Source of the DNA: Pelargonium nanum
Lineage: Eukaryota > Streptophyta > Magnoliopsida > Geraniales > Geraniaceae
Reading direction: 5' to 3'
DNA length: 20,913 bases
Assembly (NCBI GenBank): GCA_036897485.1
Contig: JAYMTF010001868.1
Location: forward strand, 1-20,913
Below are positions 1 to 9,464 of this stretch, piece after piece. Position 1 is the stretch's first letter. Each line of letters begins with the position of its first letter. The notes under the pieces were generated by a model. It was not told the DNA's origin. It was given only the letters and a program-made list of their open reading frames with translations, and made no database searches. The position numbers were made by a program, and so were the translations under genes.

Positions 1-300
1 GAATTAGAAGCAATGCTTTGTAGCAATCTCTTAGTGTTCCATGAACTTAAAATATATACTTGGAACTAGTTATACAAATGATTAAAAAATTTGTAAATTT
101 GTTACCCAATTATTGAAGTTAAGAAATTTTGACTAATTTGTTTCTGTTTTAACTGCAAATAGACACTTGAAAATTTTTTTAGAGCGCTAAATATACAAAT
201 TATTATAAAAATTATTTCCAATAAAATATTATACTACAAATCTAGACAAATATCACGTTAGTAGATTAAATCATGAGTTAATAATAGTTATTTTGATATT
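1..300. other. AT-rich sequence with no gene seen
   Basis: This stretch is very AT-rich with frequent stops in all frames and no splice-like or coding pattern. It may be the body of the Helitron-like element whose possible 3' hairpin follows at 313-329, but no diagnostic internal sequence is visible. Confidence 0.5.
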
Positions 301-338
301 ATTTATTACTCTCCCGTGCAACGCACGGGATGAATACA
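301..338 (+). mobile_element. Possible Helitron 3' terminus (hairpin)
   Basis: Positions 313-329 form a perfect 7-bp stem (CCCGTGC / GCACGGG) with a 3-nt loop. GC-rich hairpins of this kind, set in AT-rich DNA about 10 nt before a CTRR end, are known from plant Helitron 3' ends. Here the expected CTAG-T is replaced by CAAG-T at 337-341, so the end would be mutated. No 5' TC terminus or Rep/helicase coding was found. A palindrome from another repeat remains possible. Confidence 0.35.
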
Positions 339-359
339 AGTCATAAGTTAAAACGGTAA

Positions 360-1640
360 ATAAATAGGTTGCATGTGGCGTTCAATTGCCATGTCAACCT
401 ATTTTCCAGAGGTCAAATGTCCATCAAAACGGACCTCTAGGAGTCTAGAAAAACTCTAGAAGCTCTCCAGAGATATCTACATAGAACGTCTAACATGTAC
501 TCGTGGACTTGTCCCAGAACGCGTTCCCGCAAATTTGCTCTCTAGGCTAAGACGCGACCACACAATTATCTTCTTTATCTCGGTCACCTCATGTGTGCCC
601 GCAGTCCTCTTGTTTCTTTTGATTATATTTGATATCGCATGCGTGCCCGCGATTATCTCAGATATCTCATGTATTCCCATGATTATGGGGTGTGTGCTCA
701 CGAATGCGGAACATGAAATGCCCACTATCACAAAGGTCACCCCAACATGTTCATAGGAGTAGTTACTATGCCCATGAGACAATCTTCGTTGTGACAGAGG
801 TGAGCTCAACGCGACGAGGAGTTGCCCATATCATAATCACTACCCCTATGGGACAATCTTCGTTGCGACAGAGAATTGCCCATGGGAATGGTTACTTCAC
901 CCACGTGACAGCCCTCTCCGCGACGAGGCCAAGTCACTAGAGTGGGACGAAAGACAATTATCCAACCCATTTCTTTGTTTGGTCAACTCCTTCGAACCCA
1001 TATCACTTCCTATACTTTGAGGAAGAGCACCACACTCGATAGAACATAATGACGGATCAGTTTGCCTAGTCGAGACAATATTAAGGTTCTCTCAGAACTC
1101 TTCTATGGATGTCGGATCTCAAAGGCTCTCCGCCTCACCGGATCCAACAGCTCCCCGTTTCATCGGAATTTCGCCATTAGGGGATGATTGTCATGCCCAT
1201 GAAATCATGAATCAACTTTTTCTAGGAAGACCGATCGCCATGCCCACGAAGGCATGTATTGATTTCGTCGAGACACTCTACTCTTCTCGAACGCTAGGAC
1301 GCTACCCAATGTGGTAGTAGTTGTTAGAGGTTTCAATTCTTCCTGCGATGCATGATGGACATGCGAAAACTCTCATACTCGCCCGACGCCTGTGAACGGC
1401 GCGCTCGGGAAGCTAGAGCTTAATCCACAAATATTGTGTCTCGAAGCGAGCCCCACCTTACCAACGACCAGCCGCATATCAACACATTTCGGATATTGTT
1501 TGTGAGTATAAATATATTTCTCATGGTAAGAAAGAGGATCTTCATCGGAAAGATTTATTACTCTATCTACTTTTTCGATATGGGATTCTCTCAGAATTTT
1601 ATGATTTTTTTGCCGAAATTTTACTCTCACGTCTGAGGCG
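360..1640 (+). mobile_element. Degenerate LTR-retrotransposon-like relic
   Basis: This block is clearly richer in GC than its surroundings and has no convincing protein. It has internal repeats: 631-660 and 661-690 are a 30-bp tandem pair, and 778-799 recurs at 852-873 with 21 of 22 bases identical. A TATA-like box lies at about 1507-1515. The segment at 1120-1140 (CTCTCCGCCTCACCGG core) closely resembles the 30-bp array at the right edge of the window (20715-20890), in the same orientation. An LTR or other non-coding part of a Ty3/gypsy-like element is my inference. No PBS, PPT or exact ends were found. Confidence 0.5.
631..690 (+). repeat. 30-bp tandem pair inside the left-edge relic
   Basis: Two adjacent 30-nt units both begin GATATC, contain a CATG and a CCC block, and then GATTAT. 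A looser third relative lies just upstream at about 580-610. The unit length equals that of the array near 20715-20890. Confidence 0.6.
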
Positions 1641-2620
1641 GTGTCCCAAAAACTTAAGGATACTAACTTATTATATAAATACTATTAGTAATTAACGTAA
1701 GAAACATGACACTTATTTTAAGCAAAATGTGAGAAACAATACACTTATTTTGAAAAAAATAAGTAAAGTTTAAATGAAGAATCACTAATACAACTTTTTT
1801 GAGATTCCTAGTGAAGTAAAGAGATGGGATTGGCTAAGAAAAAAAAATTAAGGAGGGAGACATATAAGTCAAATTAGTAATGTAATGATATATATATTTT
1901 TGTAAAGACTATTAATGAGACCATGTTTGACACATAAAGACATAATATATAGCAAGAAAAGAAGAATCAAAAGAACACACAAACACTTGTTGCTGTCCTC
2001 TCAAGCAAAGATTTGCTACCATGTAATGCAAAACAATTAATTGTTATGATTCTTCTTTAGGTGGTGGATCTCAGTATGAACAATGCATGGAAAAGGAAAA
2101 CCAACATCTTCATGGTGAAGAAAAGTACCAATCCCAAGTCTCAATCACAAAAATGAGCTTCTCCTTTAGCTTCTTTATAAGGTTTTTGCTTTTACCTTAA
2201 AAAAGCAAGAGACTTTTAATGTTTTTTTTCTTCAAAATTCAAACCAACTCATGAAATTAATCACAATTACACAAAGAAGAAGCAAAACAGTAACTTTTGT
2301 GTCTGAAAAAAACAATAGCCTGCGTGCACATTTGAGAGCTCCAAGTGCTTTTATGTGTCATCCATTTCATAATTCAAAGGAAACTAAAAAAAGCTAAAGC
2401 TCAATCCAACTAACTTACTTAAAGAAACAATGCAATGAAGAAAACCAGAACCAGAAGCCAAAAGTCTGTTTATTATACATTTCTGGATCATGAAACTGAC
2501 TCAGCAACTCATTTTGGAACAATGACTTTTAACTAGAATATAAGCCACCAAAGGTTTGGTCCAAAAGACCACCTAGGAATTTCAATTTAGCCCTAACAAA
2601 AGGATGGATAATTTATAAGA
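1641..2620. other. Intergenic AT-rich DNA
   Basis: No gene is visible. There is a degenerate direct repeat of about 31 bp at 1699-1760 (the ACACTTATTTT core occurs twice) and a perfect 14-bp palindrome (AACAATTAATTGTT) at 2032-2045. Neither identifies a known element. Confidence 0.5.
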
Positions 2621-3410
2621 TTATTTCGGGCGTGTTTGTTTCGTAGTACTTACACTAAAAATACAATAGGTGAAACTTTCGTACTTCTAAACAACTCGTA
2701 ATGGAACGTTTCGAGTATCTTGATATTCCAACTCTTGCACCAAGACGTTCGTTGAGTTTTACACCTAAAGACGACAAATTGAGTGAACCCAAATGAAAAA
2801 CTAGTATGCAAAGTGGAGAAAAATGAATATTTTGAGCTCAATGTGGTTCTTGGGTTCATTGGCAAAAGGGTGGTAGGTATGAGGATATGTAATAATACCA
2901 ATCCATGACCAGCCTGAGACCACATAGCCATATCCAATATATATGCTTGAATTCCACTAGAGAGTGGCTATTGGGTAAGCATGACATGTACATGACTTCA
3001 CCTATACCATACCAGGTTTTGTGCCAACAACCTTAGCCTCCTCAAAAATTTGCTCTTTAAACATCAAAAACATTTCATGATTCATGACAAATTCCATGTC
3101 CAAGGTATAGAGGACACATTTTTGATGTAAGAACAACAAAAATACTTGTATGTGTTTGTTTGCAAGTCCCTAACTTTTAATACATTTACACTGTATTTAC
3201 AGTTCCCAATGCTATCTTAATTTCATAAATCACAGTTTTGAAACCAATACAACATATTCTATTCTGCAGAATAAGAAAAAGGAAGTGAACAAAATAAATT
3301 ATAATAAAGGAAAATGTGTTTGTAACTTTAGTCTTTAGCAAAGCTTTTATGCATATGTTGCAATTATTTGTCAAACACCAACCTCCTTAAGCACCTTCTC
3401 TTTTTCTTCC
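2621..3410. other. Upstream region of the NAC gene; no gene seen
   Basis: This is non-coding in appearance. A 9-bp inverted repeat (TGAACCCAA / TTGGGTTCA) spans about 2783-2856. The stretch is close enough to the NAC gene to contain its promoter elements, but I recognise no specific binding site with confidence. Confidence 0.4.
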
Positions 3411-3420
3411 ACTATAAATG
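3411..3420 (+). promoter_or_regulatory. TATA box of the NAC gene
   Basis: ACTATAAATG is a good plant TATA box lying 79-88 nt before the ATG. It would place the transcription start near 3445 and leave a 5' leader of about 55 nt with no upstream ATG. Confidence 0.6.
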
Positions 3421-3498
3421 CTATAGCTTAGCTTAACATTGCTTATTGGTCTCCAACAAATTTGAGTAGACACAGAGTTGAGGTCTGTAGCAAAAACT

Positions 3499-4570
3499 AT
3501 GAGCATAGACAAGTTCAACTTTGTTAGAGATGGAGCAATCAGATTACCTCCCGGTTTCCGCTTCCAGCCAACAGATGAAGAGCTTGTGTTTCAATACTTG
3601 AAGCGCAAGGTCTTTTCTTGCCCGTTGCCTGCCTCCATCATTCCGGAGATCAATGTCTGCAAGTATGATCCTTGGGACTTGCCAGGTTAGTACTAACATA
3701 GCAGCTAAACTCTTCTTGTGATCAATGTCTGCAAGATCAGATTAAGTGCATGTTTTTGAGACATGGGTTGTGTGTGTATTCAGGTGATTTAGAGCAAGAA
3801 AGGTACTTTTTCAGCAGTAAGGACGCCAAGTACAGGAACGGGAACAGGACTAACCGAGCAACTGCTTCTGGTTATTGGAAGGCCACTGGTTTGGACAAAC
3901 AGATTGCACCTGCAAGAAGGAACCATATGGCCCTGGGGATGAAAAAGACTCTGGTTTTCTACAGAGGGAAGCCTCAACACGGGTCTAGAACCGATTGGGT
4001 CATGCACGAATATCGCCTTGTTAGTCCTTGCAACATTTCCACACAGGCAAAGAACTCTATCCAGGTTAGTAGATATATTAATGGTACCTAACTAGCTAGC
4101 TATCTATCAGTTTTATGTATATTATAGTACTTGTTAGATGAACAATGCAAGTACATGTAGTTTATGGATCATCACTTTGTTGCATGTTTATAAGGATTTT
4201 AAGAGAAACTCTTATATAATTTTGTGTCCTTTAAGTGATTTTTACACTCATTGTGTTTTCACGGGTGCAGGATTGCTGCCAAACCCAAATGGATAGTTGG
4301 GTTATTTGTCGCATATTTTTGAGGAAGAGAAGTACAAAAAATGATGAACACATTATAAAGAGTAGTCGCAACATTGGCACAGCAAAGCTGGCTCATCCTA
4401 GATTCTTTGATTTCATGATGACAGAGAAAACTAGTTTTGTTCCTGCAGTCTCTTCATCTTCTTCTTCTTCTTCTTCGTCTTCTTCGTCACGTTTCAGCGA
4501 CATTACTGAGGTGTCTTCAAGTGGAACAGATCAAGAAGAACGCAACAACCAGTGCAATAATCTATTCTGA
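3499..4570 (+). CDS. NAC domain transcription factor (ANAC083/VNI2-like), 3 exons
   Basis: Exons are 3499-3685, 3784-4064 and 4271-4570, giving 255 aa. Both donors read CCAG|GTTAGT and the acceptors end in TTCAG and TGCAG. The five NAC subdomains are in order: A ([15 protein letters not shown], 16-30), B (to DPWDLPG, 63), C (YFFSS to WKATG, 70-98), D ([13 protein letters not shown] to HEYRL, 114-141) and E ([11 protein letters not shown], 166-176). The WKATG DNA-contacting segment is intact, so this should be a nuclear, sequence-specific DNA-binding protein. The 255-aa length, the FFDFM motif at 201-205 and a Ser/Asp-rich acidic tail match my memory of Arabidopsis ANAC083/VNI2, a repressor partner of the xylem regulator VND7 that is also linked to leaf ageing and salt response. 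Orthology is inferred. The ATG at 3499 is chosen because no ATG lies in frame between it and the TATA box. A 13-Ser run (217-229) is encoded by a TCT microsatellite. Confidence 0.95.
4449..4489 (+). repeat. TCT/TCG trinucleotide microsatellite coding for poly-Ser
   Basis: This near-perfect TCT run, interrupted by a few TCA and TCG codons, encodes 13 consecutive serines in the variable C-terminal region of the NAC protein. Length changes here would stay in frame. Confidence 0.85.
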
Positions 4571-5693
4571 TCTCGTTACAGACTAGAGGGCTATACTCTA
4601 TATCAACTTCTTTTTTCAATATTCTCTTCAGGAAAGAAAGAAAAAAACACCCAGACCAGCTCTTGGTGGGTGTCTGAAATTTATGCTTTTTCTCTCCAAT
4701 TGTGCATTATAAAACAAGTTTCTTAATATTAGTATTGACCTCAAGATAGTACACTAAACAAAAAGATGAAGCTATGACTTGTTGCTATGAAGAATATTGA
4801 GCTTTTCATGCCAAAAGGCATTAGATTTTTGGAAGATGATGATGATAAGAGCCAGAGAAGAGGAACAAGAAGCAAAGCTCATATCAACTTTGTATAAAGA
4901 AAATTCCTTTTGGGAAGAGCACCAGGTTCAGTTCAGAATGAGAGTGAGTAAGTGCAAGAATATGTGCACATGGGGTTCACTTCCACATTCTTTACCAGTT
5001 TTAAAAGAGTAAAATTTCCTGAAAAGAATCAATACCCATGATGGTTTTATTTATTTATTTTATCTTTGCACTACATTTTTCTCTAAGAATCAATACTCAA
5101 TCCATGGACAATTGAAAAAAAAATGAAAAGAGAACACTGACTAAAGTTAAGCAGGTCCTTTCTCTTTTCTGTCCTTCAGGTTTTAAAAAAAACAACTAAG
5201 GGTCAACCAGTAGTTACTATATATAAATATGTAATTGCTGCAATCTAAGGCATATTTATGTTCAGCAACTATGTAAAAATATGTTTTTTAACATGTGTAT
5301 CTAGAAAAGTATACTATGAAATGGTTGTGTGCATAGGATTAAGCAAACTAACTTTCAGTAAATCCTATAATTTAGACAAATAACTAACCCCTAAAAAATC
5401 TAACCATATCAACAACCTGACCAATATTTAGGATCCAGCAGCTTATCCTAACCAACTTTGGCACAACCTAAACGAGAAAAACTATGAAGGAAACAGGAGG
5501 AAGGCACAGAATTGTGATCACAAGTAATGCAATATTTAACAGCTAACAATAAAAAAACAGATTGTACCAACTCAACCAAAACTACCCAGTTGGTTCCTTT
5601 TTTTCATCCCCAAAAGTTGTCTCTCAATTATAAGTTCCCAGATTCTGTCCTTGTCTTAATCTCTTTCTCTCAAATAAACTTTGATGATTTTCA
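4571..5693. other. NAC 3' UTR and intergenic DNA
   Basis: The first 100-200 nt are probably NAC 3' UTR. A small inverted repeat (ACACCCA / TGGGTGT) lies at about 4647-4673. An open stretch at 4797-5012 begins at TTG and has no recognisable protein. The last part before 5694 is pyrimidine-rich and probably the 5' leader of the next gene. No other gene is seen. Confidence 0.5.
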
Positions 5694-5719
5694 ATGGGGT
5701 CGAGCCAATCCCGGTTTAG
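5684..5719 (+). promoter_or_regulatory. Short uORF overlapping the start of gene 2
   Basis: An ATG at 5684 opens an 11-codon frame that ends with TAG at 5717-5719. It runs across the main ATG (5694) in the +1 frame. Its context is weak (T at -3). If the leader includes this ATG, ribosomes that use it would bypass the main start, so it could reduce translation. Confidence 0.4.
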
Positions 5720-6727
5720 AAACTTCCCTTCCCACATTGATAGTATCGTCAGAGCGTGTAGAAATAGCGGTTCATGGAAAAGCCAAAACCTCTCCAAGAA
5801 ACTGCTACTCAAAGATGACGATTCTTCTGATCCACAATCTGTCCAGGACCAAGACCACGACAAGAGGTCTTTGTCTCTATCCTCTTCTTCCTCAAAGGGT
5901 AAAAGAAAACTAGATAGGGTCAAGGTGGTGCCAATACTAGAACCTGATGAGCCTAAGCAGAATGTAGACAAAGCTGCATATTCTGATAGGCACAAGACAG
6001 ATAATAAAGAAGAGATAGCACCCCCCGCGGTCATGAAAAATGACAAATGTCCGAGAAAAAAGAACGAGTTGGAGGAGGAAGATGATAACAAAGGGTGTGA
6101 AGAAGAGGGAAGGCTGAGCGATTTCGATGAGAGATTGATAAGCCCTGGATCACCAAGTTTCAGAATATATTTAGTCGAATCAATCCCCGTTCACGAGGAT
6201 GATGGTAAGTACACACTCAACAATAGGATTCTATACGTAAAGTTGCTAATCAAACACAACTTACAATATAAGCAAAAAATGCAAGGAACTAATAACACAA
6301 TGTTTGTGACAAAAGATTGTTACATGCCTGCAGATGAGGACAATGACATGGATGAGACATCACTGGCTGAAGACAAGAGCACCGAATCTCCAAACTCCAG
6401 CGAGGTACCTACCATGTTTAAATTGGAAGTAGATCAAGTCACTATTAATTTGATTCAAAAACTCTATCATTTTAAACAAAAATAGATAACAATCATACAT
6501 ATAAACTAGTAATGTTCTGCTATTACCTTAACAATTTGCTGCTATATATTTATATTCAGGTTTCAGAGGCCAGTGTAACTAAAAAGACTGAAAAGAAAGG
6601 AAGCAAATTTAGGAAGGTGATGGGGAGGGGAAGACCACGTGCTGTTAGGAATCTATTGAACATTACGTCATGCTATAACCCAGCTTGGAAAACCCATCAT
6701 CAAAATCCGCAACCTGTTCCTCGATAA
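5694..6727 (+). CDS. Uncharacterised charged Ser-rich plant protein, 3 exons
   Basis: Exons are 5694-6204, 6334-6404 and 6560-6727, giving 249 aa. Donors are GATG|GTAAGT and CGAG|GTACCT; acceptors are CTGCAG and TTCAG. I do not recognise the family. Visible traits are an N-terminus MGSSQS that fits the N-myristoylation pattern (Gly2, Ser6), a poly-Ser stretch (63-67) followed by basic KGKRK (68-72), a Lys/Glu/Asp-rich low-complexity middle, a compact SPGSPSFRIYLV block (150-161), an acidic run (168-184), and a basic C-terminus whose GRGRPR (216-221) contains the RGRP core of an AT-hook. After that comes NLLNITSCYNP (225-235), which looks like a conserved tail. The hydrophobic-aromatic blocks in an otherwise disordered chain suggest short binding motifs. 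Membrane anchoring and DNA binding are both only inferred and partly conflict. Intron 1 is 129 nt and free of in-frame stops, so its extent is less certain than intron 2. Confidence 0.8.
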
Positions 6728-7954
6728 AGAGCAAATGAATTTTGCTAGGAGAATGCTAGCTTATTCAGTTTGTACAAATAGAATGTCTATGTGACAATCT
6801 GTTGATATTTCATTCTCAGTGCAAACAACATCCTCTTCCTGAAAAACCAAATTGATTTTGCAGGTATCTTATTCATTAGAGGAGAAAGCTGACAAATCTT
6901 GCTTCTTTTATATCTGCAGACGACCGCAGTCTTGTAAAACCAGACGGACAGAATCTGGACTCCTTCCATTATGTATATGTTATGGAGTTTTACCCAATTA
7001 ATGAATTTTTCTCATCAATTTGGAACATTCTATGACATGATAATATATAACTGTGATATGACAAACAATACAAATTCACAAGTAATAATTTCAGAATGAC
7101 ATAGTTTTCACAATATAGAGATTTTTAGCATCTCATCTCACAAATAGAATTCGAAAGAACCTAAATTTAATAACAATCGAGCGAAAAAACACAAGACCTA
7201 GACACTTTTACCCTAACACGTGAATAAGAAAACTGGTATGTCGTGTCAAGTTTGACCCCAAATTGAAGAGATGCAGTAGATGTGTTTGTACATTTTCATA
7301 TGTATAGCACCTACATATCACAAATATTCCTAGTTCAGATGAAAATGAAATGAAAAAGGACAAGGAGATGGGGAGGCCAAATTAAAATGCTCTGTCCTCT
7401 TTGAAGATTTTTCTAGCTCTTAAACTTCACTATAAAACCAACTCATCTTCATGAAATTTCACCAGGAATGCAAGAGAGTGGCTGCTGGGGCAAGTGGACA
7501 CTTCTTTCTCCAATAATATATATATATATGTAGCATTTTCAATACCCATCTGAGTATAAGGTCCAGTTAGGTGTACTACTGCTTCTCTTCATAGTTCTTA
7601 ATAATAAAGTACTGTATTTGTTCACCAAAAAAATAAGTAAGGAAAAGAACATTAAAGGGCTGGCAATTATTTGATTTTGGACAGTCCATCACAAATATCT
7701 TACATATGAAAACCTTACAGAATAACAATTGAGACAACAAAAAATACTTCATCCCACAATTATTATTTTTTCATATGTAACTTTTTTTTATTAGTGCTTT
7801 ACTTTGAATCACTTAACCCAAAGTTGTTATGATCAATACACATAAATGATATTATTGATAATTCAAAGGGGGGTGTGAACTGTGGGCATTTAATATTAGG
7901 ATGAAATCAGTAATAAATACAAGTAAATAAGAGTCTGATGAATAAAAATGCAAT
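6728..7954. other. Intergenic DNA between gene 2 and the pseudo-exon
   Basis: The first part is presumably 3' UTR of gene 2. The rest is AT-rich with a TA microsatellite at about 7506-7520. I see no coding or structural RNA signal. Confidence 0.5.
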
Positions 7955-8060
7955 GCAATGCAAGATGAAGAAATCACAAACCTGTAAGAGTTCCATGAGA
8001 AAGTGAAATCTTGATCTTAGGCATAAAGCTCAGCATTTGGTTCTCAACAGCAGGCTGCTG
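7955..8060 (-). pseudogene. Broken copy of exon 1 of the GHKL ATPase gene
   Basis: Read on the minus strand, 8060-7982 aligns with the end of exon 1 of the ATPase gene (15915 to about 15990). The blocks at 7988-8007 (20 nt) and 8020-8035 (16 nt) are exact matches. The splice donor position is conserved (CAG|GT at 7982/7981), and weaker similarity continues into the first intron (7955-7981 against 15889-15914). The copy is broken: a TAA lies in the position of the coding frame and there are small length changes, so the part matching AELYAKDVHFLMELIQ is not translatable. No matching exon 2 or 3 was seen nearby. It is a relic of a partial tandem duplication on the same strand, about 1.7 kb beyond the stop codon of the intact gene. 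Confidence 0.75.
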
Positions 8061-8460
8061 CCATTACTCAGTCGTTGAATCGTAGTAACAGCCCATATTT
8101 TTATAATAAAAAAATATATGGAATGGTCTGATGAAACAGAGAGTGCAATGAAAAAGACAGCAAAAAAAAAAAAAGGAATCGCTTACACTGAGACTTCCAT
8201 GGACTACATTTCAACTTCTACAGTAATGACACTTGAAATGTAAAACAGCTTAGTTCCTTTACCGCTACAAGTTGCCACTTAGTGTATGTTTGAATGACAA
8301 TGTCACATTCAAACAAACAAAAGTTTTACTATACAAAAAGAGACAGAACAGAACAATAGATATTGATATATAAGAACTTCCATAACAATTTAACACAAGA
8401 TAATGTCTTAGTGAAGGAAATCACGCACTCATGTATCCTATATATATTTAGCACTAGAAG
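8061..8460. other. AT-rich DNA with a short hairpin; no gene seen
   Basis: There is a poly-A run at about 8162-8174. A hairpin at 8288-8314 has a 9-bp perfect stem (GTTTGAATG / CATTCAAAC) and a 9-nt loop. Some further exon-1-like similarity might extend to about 8080 but is too weak to call. Confidence 0.4.
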
Positions 8461-8576
8461 ATAAGTTATGTAAAAAGAGCTGGTTGTTCAGTCCAAATAT
8501 ATGCAATTGGTAGCTCTCAAAATGCTTCCTTGAGGTGATGAATAATGATTCTTCTTCTCCTCTTCACGGTTACACC
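8461..8576 (-). other. Candidate 3'-UTR exon of the ATPase gene
   Basis: On the minus strand an acceptor-like GCAATGCAG ends at 8577. It could pair with the GTAAGTATG donor that directly follows the stop codon of the ATPase gene (9779), giving an intron of about 1.2 kb in the 3' UTR that would contain the solo LTR. The downstream limit is unknown. This rests on splice-site appearance only; no transcript evidence is available. Confidence 0.25.
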
Positions 8577-9161
8577 TGCATTGCATCAATGATATAACAT
8601 CAGGATCATAACACTAATCAAGATAGGCTTCTATCCATTTGTGCAGTTAAATAATCTCAATCTCAAGTGACAAGAAAAGAATGAAAATGTTGATTTTCTG
8701 GAAACATGAAATTTGTTTTAAGAAATAGAACAAAAATCAGTTAAATGATAAATCGGGCAATAGATCAATAGAAAATTAGTTTCTTGGTGAACTTTACTTA
8801 TCAAACTCAGTTTCTTTTTGTTGAGAATCTTCACTAATGCAATTATAATGCTGTTAAACATTTTTCTTTTAACAACAGGACACAAATAAGAAAGAATGAA
8901 ACCCAAAAATAAATCACTAGTCTGAAACATAATGTGGAAACATAACATTTTCTTACAGGTGCTTGTATGTTACATACACGTTCAGAAATAAAATATTCAT
9001 ACCATCGGATATGCTGTGTTTTTCAACTAATGTCTGCAACAGTGTGAAACTAAACAATCTTGGCATCTCAGCCCCCAAAGTTATGAATTCATAATAACTC
9101 CAAACATAAACTAACTTTAAAGGTCTCTTACAAAGACACCCCTACACCATCTGTTTCTACT
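8577..9161. other. Non-coding 3' flank of the ATPase gene
   Basis: AT-rich sequence with no convincing coding frame or repeat. It is either intergenic DNA or part of a 3'-UTR intron of the minus-strand gene. Confidence 0.45.
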
Positions 9162-9464
9162 TGTTGGAATATGAAGCAAATCACAAGATTTGACTGTGCA
9201 CTAAATCAAATGATTTGATTGTGTAGTAAATAGTGGGATTTAATAGAGAAAATTATGAGATTTAGATTGATTCTTGTAATTTGTTTCCTATTATGTATTT
9301 CTCCTACACCCATTATAAATAAGGGTCTTTTGCACTTAACATATCAAGTAAATGAGGATATTTAGCCCTTTGGGCATTTGGGTGTGGATATAGGCCTTAT
9401 GGCCGAACCCCGTTATTTATTGTGTCCACTCTCTTCACCACATTTATCTCACTCCCTCGTATCA
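9162..9464 (+). mobile_element. Solo LTR of a Ty1/Copia-type retrotransposon
   Basis: The 303-bp segment starts TGTTGGAATAT, a common Copia LTR start, and ends in CA. It is flanked by the direct repeat TCTACT (9156-9161 and 9465-9470). It contains a TATA box (ATTATAAATAAGG, about 9311-9323) and then a GTGGATATAGGCC..GGCCGAACC block (about 9384-9408), which recalls the conserved GTGGA..AGGC..GCCGAACCACG motif of plant Copia LTRs. A degenerate tandem pair of about 22 bp (GATTTGACTGTG / GATTTGATTGTG) lies near the 5' end. No internal gag-pol or second LTR is present, so it is a solo LTR. Its 6-bp flanking repeat is one base longer than the usual 5. Confidence 0.8.

Noticed and set aside
477..940. 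Overlapping open frames of 73-110 residues on both strands
   Set aside because: They lie in a repeated, GC-richer relic, are low in complexity, and follow the 30-bp and 74-bp repeats. No domain is seen.
1105..1636. Open frames of 66-85 residues
   Set aside because: They lie within the same repetitive relic, mutually overlap on both strands and have no recognisable protein features.
2032..2045. 14-bp palindrome AACAATTAATTGTT
   Set aside because: AT-rich palindromes of this length are expected by chance in such DNA, and no context supports a binding site.
2650..2937. 95-residue minus-strand frame
   Set aside because: It starts at TTG, has no domain, and sits in AT-rich intergenic DNA with an inverted repeat that may be transposon debris.
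3789..4007. Minus-strand frame opposite NAC exon 2
   Set aside because: Shadow of the strongly conserved NAC coding exon.
4797..5012. 71-residue plus-strand frame after the NAC gene
   Set aside because: It begins with TTG, is Glu/Lys-rich because of a GAAGA-type composition, lacks splice partners and probably includes NAC 3' UTR or intergenic DNA.
5624..6091. 155-residue minus-strand Ser-rich frame
   Set aside because: Antisense shadow of gene 2, whose splice sites and motifs are consistent on the plus strand.
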